Assembly (NCBI GenBank): GCA_028822845.1
Contig: JAPKCS010000016.1
Coordinates: forward strand, 1-43,837
Source: Candidatus Poseidoniaceae archaeon
GTDB taxonomy: Archaea; Thermoplasmatota; Poseidoniia; Poseidoniales; Poseidoniaceae
DNA: 43,837 nucleotides
Direction: 5' to 3'
The position numbers were made by a program, and so were the translations under genes. The notes under the pieces were generated by a model that worked only from the letters and a program-made list of their open reading frames with translations, did not search any database and was not told the origin of the DNA. Positions 7,026-14,602 of this stretch are shown here, in pieces (position 1 is the first letter of the stretch; each line of letters opens with the position of its first letter).

Positions 7026-8342
7026 TTAAATTGGTCGCATCTGAATGCCGTTTACCTTGGCAAACATCACTAATTTGTGTTGATGTTCTTTTTCGATGTG
7101 GACGAGCACATCCTCTGGCTTGAGTTGTTGGCCCCACGACTTTGCTGCGCTTTTCATGGAGTAGACATACTTTGTTTCAGGGTTCTGCTTGAGCAGGGAA
7201 AACACTCGGTCGAGTTGACCTGACTGCGGCCAGGGAGAGACCAGTTGAGCTGTCATCAGTTGGAACTCCAATGAGGCATTTGAAGCTGGTTGGGTTCGGT
7301 ATGATTGACGTTCGATTAAGTTCATGCCGCGTACCCTTGCCCCGAGCGATTGACAATTTTTATGAAAGTGTTCACCCAGTGGCTTAGCATCACACCCGGT
7401 GATGAACACATCCGATATCTTGGCCGACTGTATGGTTTCATAGAGGTGTTCGCGTTCTGAAACAGAAGAACACAACCCGGTGTATTTCAAATGAGGAACA
7501 GTAAGGTTGAGCGGGGCAGGTAAAGGTAAGGCTGCTCCATCGCATGTGCATTCAAACACAACGGGTCGACGTGGACCCCCTTCTTCATCCATGATGGTTA
7601 CCGATGCAGGCATTTGGCGCGCAGATTGAATGAGCCAAGGCTTGCATACAAATTCGATCACCAAGATGGACAAGGTGATCAACATGAACGCTAATCCGCC
7701 AAATTCAGGCAAGGATGCATACAGCAGCAGCACCACGAGGGCATAGCATCGCATCCTCCACCAATCTGCTGTGTGTTGATTGAGCGTACCGATTTGACCA
7801 GCGATCGCCATTCCTAAGACAGCCAGACAGACCACAGTTTGTGTCCAGATGACCGCAAGTGCGATTTCCAACATCAAGACTGCATCATATCGAGCCACTA
7901 AACCCATGTCAGACTGGAGGGTATGGCCAGAGCCAAACGTGAACGGCAAAAACCATCCGAGTGTCCACGCGGCGATTACGAACGAGAGAATCGTTCCACC
8001 CACCATCCATCTGAACACCCATTTACGTTCATTGGGTAACAAACCCTTGTGGCTGAACGCCCAAGCCTGCTGAAGAATCAAAGGCGAACTTATCGCAATC
8101 GCCACCAAGATCGAACTGAGCCAACGAACAGCGCTCCAACGGGCTGGATCATACAGATTCAGACACGCATTCGAGCATGGGTCAATCAACATGAGCAGTT
8201 GATCGAGCCATCCATCAATTTGGGTCACGCAGAGGAGAGTGAGTCCAATGATGACAGCGAAGAGAAGTGTTACGCGACCTGTTAATTCGTCGAGATGGGA
8301 CTGAAGTTCAGCCTCATTGTCTCGTTCGAGTAGCAGCGACAT
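7026..8342 (-). CDS. tatC: TatC twin-arginine translocase subunit with large C-terminal extension
   Basis: 438 residues; ordinary TatC is about 250. Residues 1-240 are TatC: N-terminal SHLDELTGR (15-23, the HLxELR signal-binding motif with its Glu), six membrane spans, and QQAWAFSHKGLLPNERKW (91-108), the conserved first cytoplasmic loop with its Glu. Residues 241-438 form a soluble domain after the last span, predicted cytoplasmic, which I do not recognise. It holds CTC, GLC, GC and NC cysteines in its first half (FECTCDG, KYTGLCSS, ITGCDA, HKNCQS) and a strand-rich, basic end. No TatA is visible in the window. The gene lies in a minus-strand run with the protease and the anchor-V-like protein. 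Confidence 0.85.
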   Translation of the reverse strand: MSLLLERDNEAELQSHLDELTGRVTLLFAVIIGLTLLCVTQIDGWLDQLLMLIDPCSNACLNLYDPARWSAVRWLSSILVAIAISSPLILQQAWAFSHKGLLPNERKWVFRWMVGGTILSFVIAAWTLGWFLPFTFGSGHTLQSDMGLVARYDAVLMLEIALAVIWTQTVVCLAVLGMAIAGQIGTLNQHTADWWRMRCYALVVLLLYASLPEFGGLAFMLITLSILVIEFVCKPWLIQSARQMPASVTIMDEEGGPRRPVVFECTCDGAALPLPAPLNLTVPHLKYTGLCSSVSEREHLYETIQSAKISDVFITGCDAKPLGEHFHKNCQSLGARVRGMNLIERQSYRTQPASNASLEFQLMTAQLVSPWPQSGQLDRVFSLLKQNPETKYVYSMKSAAKSWGQQLKPEDVLVHIEKEHQHKLVMFAKVNGIQMRPI

Positions 8343-8382
8343 AGGGAACCCTCAACCCTGTCACGGGAGAATGTGATGGGAA

Positions 8383-9339
8383 TCAAACGAGGTCTTCTGG
8401 GCGTGGGTCTGCTCGTGCTTGGTCAATTGTGCGGTAGACACCGTACATTGCCCAGAGCGTCGCCATTCCGACTGTCAAACGCATCTGCCAACCGAAGTCA
8501 TTGTCCATGAGGTAGGCAAAGAGGAGCAAGAGACCGGAGCTGAGGGCACCTCGACGGACACCTTGTGGAATGGCTAGGCTCTTGTCCAAGTGTTCCGCAC
8601 CGCCTCCGAACTTACGCTGGTAGAATTCACCTTGGATCACTGCGGCAACAAGAAGGATTGAGAAGGTGGCAAAATAGTAAATGTTCCCATCATCGAAAAA
8701 CTTCTCAGCGAGTTGTTCTTGACGTTCTGCTTCAGCAACTTCTGGATTTACATCAGCGACAAAGAGGCTGTCATAATCGCCAACGCTGATTGTACGAACG
8801 CCTAACTGGTCTTCTCCATCGTTGGTGGTCGTGCCCGGGGCGGAGATGGAGAACGAGAGAATGTTCCAAGCATCGCCTGCGTCAAAGTTTCCGTTGCCGT
8901 TGACAGCGTTGCCGACGAGTTGGAATGGAATCACTCCGATATCTTCGCTCGGTGCAGTCCAGGTAAAGACCCAATTGTTGCCAACTGCACTTTGGGAGAT
9001 TGCTCCTGGTTCATCGGGTACAACTGCAGATCCTTCACCAGGGGTGAGAGCACCCATGTTGTAATCCCAAATCATGAAGCCGCCTTCCGCATTGGATGCA
9101 TGCTGCAAAGAAACGGTCAATGTGTAGGTTTCATCGAGGGTGTAGGAGCGTGGCACTCCTGAAATGGAAACGACCACTTCGGTCGAGGGGACTCCATCGC
9201 CGTGGCATGAACATCCGGATTCAACAACGAGTGAATCACCGTTCTTCCAAGGTGGGCCGCCCGGCATACCCAAAGCGGGTGCTGCGAACAGGAGGGCGAT
9301 GAGACCGACCATCAGGAGACGTGTGTTGCGAGATAGCAT
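8383..9339 (-). CDS. Secreted/membrane protein with Reeler or choice-of-anchor-V-like domain
   Basis: 318 residues. The start at 9339 is chosen from AGGTGAG immediately upstream; it begins a signal peptide (LLMVGLIALLFAAPALG). The mature N-terminus has SGCSCHGDGVPS followed by a beta-sandwich (residues about 55-175, with YTLTVSLQHAS, GGFMIWDYNMG and WVFTWTAP). A Cys-rich CHG motif ahead of such a sandwich is typical of Reeler and choice-of-anchor-V domains. The motif is C-x-C-H, not the heme c CxxCH, so heme attachment should not be assumed. After an acidic linker, three membrane spans follow (about 225-315). The function is unknown. Upstream spacing to tatC is 40 bases. Confidence 0.6.
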   Translation of the reverse strand: MLSRNTRLLMVGLIALLFAAPALGMPGGPPWKNGDSLVVESGCSCHGDGVPSTEVVVSISGVPRSYTLDETYTLTVSLQHASNAEGGFMIWDYNMGALTPGEGSAVVPDEPGAISQSAVGNNWVFTWTAPSEDIGVIPFQLVGNAVNGNGNFDAGDAWNILSFSISAPGTTTNDGEDQLGVRTISVGDYDSLFVADVNPEVAEAERQEQLAEKFFDDGNIYYFATFSILLVAAVIQGEFYQRKFGGGAEHLDKSLAIPQGVRRGALSSGLLLLFAYLMDNDFGWQMRLTVGMATLWAMYGVYRTIDQARADPRPEDLV

Positions 9340-9432
9340 AGACTCACCTTGCTGTTGCCAAATCACCCAGCCCTTTGAACGTTGCTTTTCAACAACGAGC
9401 CAAAGGACGAGTCAAATGAGTTTTGGCTGTGT

Positions 9433-10848
9433 TCAGATTTCCTTCACTGCGGTGTTTAAACCGGACATCATGACCTTGCCGTCACCGAACAACATCATGG
9501 TTTTGTCCATGTAAAAGAGGTCGTTGTCAACGCCAGCATATCCGACTGAAAGCGAACGCTTGATGATGACGACGGTGCGTGCAGCATCAGCATTGATGAT
9601 CGGCATACCAGCCAACGGACCTTCATCAGTTCGAGCAGCAGGGTTGGTTGTGTCGTTGGCACCAATAACAAGCGCAACATCACAATCTGGGAATTCACTG
9701 TTGATTTCATCCATTTCAATCAGTTGCTCATAGGGCACGTTCGCTTCTGCCAAAAGGACATTCATGTGGCCAGGCATTCGTCCAGCCACTGGGTGAATTG
9801 CGTACTTGATTTCAGTACCGAATTTCTCCCTCATCAGGTCAGCGAACTCCTTTACTTGATGTTGGCATTGAGACACGGCCATGCCGTATCCTGGAACAAT
9901 GATGACTTTTTGAGCTCCATCGAGCATCATAGCAACTTCATCTGCATCGGAACCGACCTTGGTTCGAGTTAATGTTTGCTTTTCCCCATTGCCGCCAAAG
10001 GACTTGAACAGAACGTCAAGCAGGGTACGGTTCATCGCTTTGCACATGATGAAGGTCAAGATCAAGCCTGAAGCCCCGACCAAAGAACCTGCGATGATTA
10101 ACACCGAGTTCCCGATAATGAATCCAGTGAAGGCTGCTGCGATACCGGAGAGCGAGTTGAGCAACGAGACGACGACTGGCATGTCAGCACCACCGATTGG
10201 CAACACGAGGACAAGGCCAAGAAGGCACGAGACGCCGATGATTCCCCAAAGGTAGGTTTCGTTTGTTGGTTCTTCTATGCTGAGGTAGATCATAACGAGG
10301 ACACTCAGGAACAAGAGGACCTTGACTGGGTTGAGCCATGTTGGTCCCCATGTAGGGGTTCGAATCCACTTGCCAAAGATTTCAACGCCACCCTTCAACT
10401 TGTACATGGCCAGCAATGACCCTGTCAATGTCATCCACCCAACAAGGGCGGAAAGTCCCGCGGCCACCATGGTCACGGTGAGTTGCAAGCCCGTTGGAAT
10501 ATCTCCTCCATCCATGTACTTCTGAACTTCTGAAAGTGCAACGAGTGCAGATGCAGCACCACCAAACCCGTTGAACATAGCAACGAGTTCGGGCATACCG
10601 GTCATTTCGACTCTGACCGCCAACCAATAGCCAATGAGCGAACCCACGACCAATCCTGCGATGATCAATTCCCAATTTGCATTGCCTTGAACTTGCATGC
10701 TGATCACGGTCGTGACAACAGCGACGAGCATACCAAGGGCACCGAGTTGGTTACCAAACGGTGCTGTCTTTGGATGGCCGAGTTTTTTCAGACCAAAAAT
10801 AAACAAAGCAGCTGAGAGCAAGTATCCGATTGAAATCCATTCTTCCAT
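9433..10848 (-). CDS. pntB: NAD(P) transhydrogenase beta subunit
   Basis: 471 residues. The first 260 residues hold about nine membrane spans forming the proton channel half (with GFGGAASALVALSE and LSGIAAAFTGFIIGN). Residues 290-471 are the NADP(H)-binding domain III, with VIIVPGYGMAVSQCQHQV (the GYGMAVAQAQ dinucleotide motif), HPVAGRMPGHMNVLLAEA, DVALVIGANDTTNPAA and KRSLSVGYAGVDNDLF, all canonical. The ATG at 10848 follows the stop of pntAB almost immediately. With PntAA and PntAB it couples proton re-entry to NADPH formation from NADH in the cytoplasmic membrane. Confidence 0.95.
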   Translation of the reverse strand: MEEWISIGYLLSAALFIFGLKKLGHPKTAPFGNQLGALGMLVAVVTTVISMQVQGNANWELIIAGLVVGSLIGYWLAVRVEMTGMPELVAMFNGFGGAASALVALSEVQKYMDGGDIPTGLQLTVTMVAAGLSALVGWMTLTGSLLAMYKLKGGVEIFGKWIRTPTWGPTWLNPVKVLLFLSVLVMIYLSIEEPTNETYLWGIIGVSCLLGLVLVLPIGGADMPVVVSLLNSLSGIAAAFTGFIIGNSVLIIAGSLVGASGLILTFIMCKAMNRTLLDVLFKSFGGNGEKQTLTRTKVGSDADEVAMMLDGAQKVIIVPGYGMAVSQCQHQVKEFADLMREKFGTEIKYAIHPVAGRMPGHMNVLLAEANVPYEQLIEMDEINSEFPDCDVALVIGANDTTNPAARTDEGPLAGMPIINADAARTVVIIKRSLSVGYAGVDNDLFYMDKTMMLFGDGKVMMSGLNTAVKEI

Positions 10849-10849
10849 C

Positions 10850-11161
10850 TCAAGCACCTCTGCGTTTCTTTCCTGCAATCATATTCAACATACGATTGGT
10901 AACGGCAAAACCGCCAACGACATTGATCATAGCAAGGACCACTGCAACAAAGGCCAAGAGGCCGGAAAGTTCCGTGTTGCCGTTGTCATAAACCACATTG
11001 GAACCAATCAAGGCACCGATGATTGAGATCCCTGAAATGGCATTTGCGCCGCTCATGAGGGGTGTGTGAAGTGTTGCAGGGACCTTGGTGATCAGTTCAA
11101 ATCCAAGGAAGATTGCAAGAATAAAGAGCGTCATGTTTCCGATTAAAAATTCTGGCGTCAT
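10850..11161 (-). CDS. pntAB: NAD(P) transhydrogenase alpha subunit, membrane part
   Basis: 103 residues, three to four membrane spans. KVPATLHTPLMSGANAISGI is the hallmark of transhydrogenase domain II in the alpha subunit. The enzyme is of the three-gene type, in which the alpha chain is split into soluble PntAA and membrane PntAB, as in Rhodospirillum. Its ATG overlaps the pntAA stop by four bases (ATGA), and its stop lies next to the pntB start, so the three are translationally coupled. Confidence 0.95.
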   Translation of the reverse strand: MTPEFLIGNMTLFILAIFLGFELITKVPATLHTPLMSGANAISGISIIGALIGSNVVYDNGNTELSGLLAFVAVVLAMINVVGGFAVTNRMLNMIAGKKRRGA

Positions 11162-12321
11162 TCGAGTACACCTCCAAGGCGGGTTTGCTTTGGATGCATG
11201 GCGCCATCTTTGCAGATGAGAACGCCACCCATTCCCTTGACATAGAAATCACTGTCTTCAGGTGCGCCGACGAGGATGTCATCATCGTCTGAGATCACAA
11301 CAGCCCCTTCCTTGACCAGCGAGGTGATGAAGGTCGTGAGGTTGTTCGAGTACAGCATGCTGGATGTTGTTGCCAACGTGCCTGGAAGGTTTGAGGTTCC
11401 AACAATGATGACACCATTTTCTGTGGTTATGATTTCACCTGCAACGGTGTCTTCACAATTTCCTCCAACATCAGCGTTCATGTCAACGACCACAGATCCA
11501 GCTTTGAAATTCTGGACTGCGGTTGATGGAACGGTGATGGGAGCGGGTCGCCCGAAAATTCGTGCTGTCGTGACGATGATGTCTGCATCTGCGGCAACGC
11601 CGCAAACAGTGTCATTGACCTTCTGAATAAATTCTGGAGTCAATGGTTTTGCATAGCCAGATTCATCTTCGAAATCATCCATTCCATCGACTTCGATAAA
11701 ACGACCGCCGACGGATTCGATTTGTTCTGCAGCAGACTTTCGAACATCTGATGCATAGACCACTGCGCCGAGACGCTTAGCGGTTGCAATCGCTTGCAGA
11801 CCTGCAACGCCACTGCCCATAATAACGACCTTTGCAGGTCGAATGGTTCCAGCAGATGTGGTCATCATGGGGATGCCCTTTGGTACATGTGCTGCTCCCA
11901 ACAAAACGGCTTTGTAACCGGCCAAGTTGTCTTGCGATGAATTGACGTCCATCGATTGTGCACGGGACAAACGTCGAGGAATCATGTCCATTGAGAGTAG
12001 GGTGATGCCAGAAGTCATGCAGGCTTTAACGTAGTGAGGATTGCGGAATGGATCAGCAACACAGGCAATGTTTGCCCCCTCGCTGATCCCTTCAGTCCCT
12101 GGGAAGCGAATGCAGACGATGTTTTCACAGGCAAGAACTTCTTCTCGAGTTCCGACGGTTGCTCCAGCTTCTTGGTAATCAGCATCATGGTAGTTGGCTG
12201 CTTTTCCAGCACCCGACTCAATGATCACTTCAAAACCTGCTTTGTGGAGTTTCTTCAGGCTCATGGGGGTGATACCAACACGAGTTTCGCCTTCTGGTTC
12301 CATGGGTACGCCGAGTTTCAT
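11158..12321 (-). CDS. pntAA: NAD(P) transhydrogenase alpha subunit, NAD-binding part
   Basis: 387 residues. It starts MKLGVPMEPEGETRVGITP, the alanine-dehydrogenase/PntAA N-terminus. The Rossmann motif MGSGVAGLQAIATAKRLGAV lies near residues 168-187, and GAHVPKGIPMMTTSAGTI precedes it. It binds NAD(H) and exchanges hydride with PntB domain III. First gene of the pntAA-pntAB-pntB operon; 186 bases separate it from the divergent malate dehydrogenase start, and this gap contains the AT-rich palindrome at 12445-12460. Confidence 0.95.
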   Translation of the reverse strand: MKLGVPMEPEGETRVGITPMSLKKLHKAGFEVIIESGAGKAANYHDADYQEAGATVGTREEVLACENIVCIRFPGTEGISEGANIACVADPFRNPHYVKACMTSGITLLSMDMIPRRLSRAQSMDVNSSQDNLAGYKAVLLGAAHVPKGIPMMTTSAGTIRPAKVVIMGSGVAGLQAIATAKRLGAVVYASDVRKSAAEQIESVGGRFIEVDGMDDFEDESGYAKPLTPEFIQKVNDTVCGVAADADIIVTTARIFGRPAPITVPSTAVQNFKAGSVVVDMNADVGGNCEDTVAGEIITTENGVIIVGTSNLPGTLATTSSMLYSNNLTTFITSLVKEGAVVISDDDDILVGAPEDSDFYVKGMGGVLICKDGAMHPKQTRLGGVLE

Positions 12322-12444
12322 CTTGCTGCCTCAGGCCCCCTCTCCACGAACGCGTGGGCTGGGGTTGATTCAGACCAACGGAAGGGGGTTTTTAGACAAC
12401 TCGCTCATGCATTCACTTTTTCTAAATCGTAAGTTTCAATTGAA

Positions 12445-12460
12445 AGCAAATATATTTGCT
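12445..12460. promoter_or_regulatory. Perfect 16-bp palindrome AGCAAATATATTTGCT over the mdh TATA element
   Basis: The sequence equals its own reverse complement. Its centre AAATATATTT is an archaeal TATA-like element; 25-27 bases downstream would put transcription start near 12478, giving mdh a leader of about 30 bases containing GGAGGT. Being symmetric, it could also serve the divergent pntAA gene or be an operator for a dimeric regulator. The sequence is observed; the role is inferred. Confidence 0.6.
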
Positions 12461-12507
12461 CGAATGAAGGACAAATGAACACCATGTTCCTTATGGAGGT
12501 CCGTTGT

Positions 12508-13473
12508 ATGGAAGTGATTACCGAAGTGGCTATCATGGGGAACAACCGAAGAAAAATTGCAGTGATTGGAGCAGGAAACGTCGGCGCTACTTGCGCTTTT
12601 GTTCTTGCACAAATGAAAATTGCCGACATTGTTTTACTCGATATCTATGAAGGATTTGCCAAAGGGAAAGCCCTCGATATGTCCCAGAACGGTCAAGTTT
12701 TGAATTACGATGGCGCCATCACTGGCACAGCCAATTACGAAGACATCGAAGGAGCAGATGTTGTGGTCGTAACCTCTGGTTTCCCACGTCAACCTGGCAT
12801 GACCCGAGAAGATCTCATTGCCAAGAATGCAGGAATCGTTAAGCAAGTTGGTGAAGGTATCCGTGACCACGCACCAGAATCAACCATCGTCATGGTGACC
12901 AATCCACTCGATTTGATGACCTACCATATGCAAAAAGTCACAGGATTTCCTGCTCACCGTGTGTGTGGACAAGCAGGTGTCTTGGACAGTGCCCGCATGA
13001 CCCACTTTGTCGCAAAAGCAGTTGGCTGTGCAGAAGAGGATGTTCAAGCAATGGTGCTCGGCGGTCATGGCGACACCATGGTCCCGCTCCCACGTTTCAC
13101 AACCGTTGGTGGAATCGCCATCACCCATCTTCTTGACGAAGCAACCATCGAAGCAATTTGCCAGCGTACGGCCTCCGGTGGCGGAGAAATCGTCAAGCTG
13201 CTCGAACGAGGATCTGCGTTCTATGCCCCTGGTTCTGCAGCAGCAATCATGGCTGAAGCAATTTTGAACGATCGAAAGCGATTGATTCCCGCATCAGCTC
13301 ACCTCACTGGACAGTATGGATTGGACGATGTCTACATCGGCGTGCCAGTTATTCTCGGCGCAGGTGGTATTGAGCGCATTCTTGAATTGGAACTCTCTGA
13401 AGGAGAACTTGCTTCGCTACAAGGATCAGGCAACTTCTACAAATCTCAACTCAAAGATTTGCTTGGGTATTGA
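12508..13473 (+). CDS. mdh: Malate dehydrogenase (LDH-like family)
   Basis: 321 residues. The start at 12508 is set by GGAGGT (12495-12500) seven bases upstream; ATGs at 12475 and 12535 are less well supported. The NAD-binding loop GAGNVGAT sits near residues 21-28 with Asp at the end of the second strand (IVLLDI), favouring NAD. The specificity loop GFPRQPGMTRED has Arg where malate enzymes carry it. VTNPLDLMTY, GQAGVLDSARM and GGHGDTMVPLPR (catalytic His) follow. It interconverts malate and oxaloacetate in the citric acid cycle. The divergent arrangement with the transhydrogenase operon suggests joint control of NADH/NADPH supply. Its stop is one base from the convergent ygfZ-like stop. Confidence 0.93.
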   Translation: MEVITEVAIMGNNRRKIAVIGAGNVGATCAFVLAQMKIADIVLLDIYEGFAKGKALDMSQNGQVLNYDGAITGTANYEDIEGADVVVVTSGFPRQPGMTREDLIAKNAGIVKQVGEGIRDHAPESTIVMVTNPLDLMTYHMQKVTGFPAHRVCGQAGVLDSARMTHFVAKAVGCAEEDVQAMVLGGHGDTMVPLPRFTTVGGIAITHLLDEATIEAICQRTASGGGEIVKLLERGSAFYAPGSAAAIMAEAILNDRKRLIPASAHLTGQYGLDDVYIGVPVILGAGGIERILELELSEGELASLQGSGNFYKSQLKDLLGY

Positions 13474-13474
13474 T

Positions 13475-14176
13475 TCAAACCCTTATGATTGCAAGTGAAT
13501 GAACTTCACCTGCAGTTGTGATGGATGCCTCGTCGACGTCAACATTCGACACCTTGCTCATAACGCGCCCCATCCGGCCCCGTGTCCGCATCCTTGTCAG
13601 AACTTCTTGGCCGATGTAACACCCTTTGTTTGGATGTACATCCTCTTCTAACCCGCATGTAAACGCATGGTGCCTGAGGGTGATTTCAAACTCCGGCCAG
13701 GGGACAAGGTTTTCGATCCGCCATGTGTGGAATGCTTCAATCTTCGAATCGATGGGTGTTGCTGTTCCCTTTGAAACGACGAGGAAATTAAACCCTTGAG
13801 GTGTACGGGCTGTGGTGGTACCTGCTTCACTGACAAAGTGGCCTGTTTCGGGACCATGTTCATCGTATTGAACGAAAAAATCATTGTTTTCTGTCGCATT
13901 TGTAATGCTCACATCTTGATTCAAAATGCGTGGTGTAATGTGTTGCGTTAGGCGTTCCCAGAATGGCCCATGACTCAAAACAGCAATGAACCCACCCATG
14001 TGAAAGAGGCCAACACGATCGATGACTTTTGCTTGGGCGTTTGTGAAGGTTGTCTGGCGAAATTCTCCTTTTTGGAGGTCCAGAACATGATTGGTCGAGA
14101 GTCCATCAATAAATGACAAGACATCGTTCCCGCGCCAGATGCTTAGATGCCCCTGTGGGTAGGAAGTTGTGGGCAT
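13475..14176 (-). CDS. YgfZ/IBA57-like folate-binding Fe-S assembly protein
   Basis: 233 residues, shorter than most GcvT-fold members. The family signature KGCYIGQE is at 184-191, followed by an Arg and Gly (TRMRTRGRMGR), and VLSFIDGLSTNHV occurs near residue 20 as in YgfZ. This distinguishes it from aminomethyltransferase GcvT. YgfZ and its eukaryotic counterpart IBA57 work with A-type carriers to mature [4Fe-4S] proteins. Here it is nine bases downstream of an IscA-type gene, so the two are probably one operon with one task. The beta-barrel at the C-terminus is reduced. Confidence 0.85.
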   Translation of the reverse strand: MPTTSYPQGHLSIWRGNDVLSFIDGLSTNHVLDLQKGEFRQTTFTNAQAKVIDRVGLFHMGGFIAVLSHGPFWERLTQHITPRILNQDVSITNATENNDFFVQYDEHGPETGHFVSEAGTTTARTPQGFNFLVVSKGTATPIDSKIEAFHTWRIENLVPWPEFEITLRHHAFTCGLEEDVHPNKGCYIGQEVLTRMRTRGRMGRVMSKVSNVDVDEASITTAGEVHSLAIIRV

Positions 14177-14185
14177 TGTCAGTCC

Positions 14186-14566
14186 TCAGTTGAAGGACTC
14201 ACCGCAACCACAAGAAGATTCGGCGTTCGGGTTGTTAATTTTGAAACCGCCACCCATCAATCGATCAACATAATCGATTTCAATGCCATCGAGCAAGTGG
14301 CTCGAAGCGTTTGGTACCAAAACACGGAACCCATTGATTGTAATTTCTTGGCAGGATTGATCGGTTTCTTCGACGATTTGTAAATCGTACATGTAACCCG
14401 AGCATCCACCGGATAAAACACCGACCAGCAAAGCCATTGAGCGGTCTTCACCAAAGGCATCAGTGAGCATTGTTTGAGCCTTATCAGAGATGGTCAATGC
14501 AACATCGACAACGTCTGGTTTCATGACCTGAATCGGTCCAGCTGTTTCACAGGTTCCACAGTCCAT
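14186..14566 (-). CDS. A-type iron-sulfur carrier (IscA/ErpA/HesB family)
   Basis: 126 residues. The three ligand cysteines of A-type carriers are present: GGCSGY (Cys55) and SSCGCGE (Cys119, Cys121). The core ISDKAQTMLTDA to MGGGFKINNPNA matches the family. An extra N-terminal 14 residues with CGTC precede a possible internal start at 14524. It receives or delivers Fe-S clusters in the cytoplasm. It precedes the YgfZ/IBA57-like gene directly, mirroring the ISCA-IBA57 partnership. Confidence 0.9.
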   Translation of the reverse strand: MDCGTCETAGPIQVMKPDVVDVALTISDKAQTMLTDAFGEDRSMALLVGVLSGGCSGYMYDLQIVEETDQSCQEITINGFRVLVPNASSHLLDGIEIDYVDRLMGGGFKINNPNAESSCGCGESFN

Positions 14567-14602
14567 GCTTGACCGAGGGGGAACTCGCCTAAGAACCTGT
14601 GC

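Noticed and set aside
6943-7137. Upstream extension of the M6-type protease gene
   Set aside because: Overlaps tatC and precedes a clear signal peptide with its own Shine-Dalgarno at 6942.
8383-9339. Possible cytochrome c (CxxCH) in the anchor-V-like protein
   Set aside because: The motif is C-S-C-H with only one residue between cysteines, so a classical heme c site is not supported; kept only as a question.
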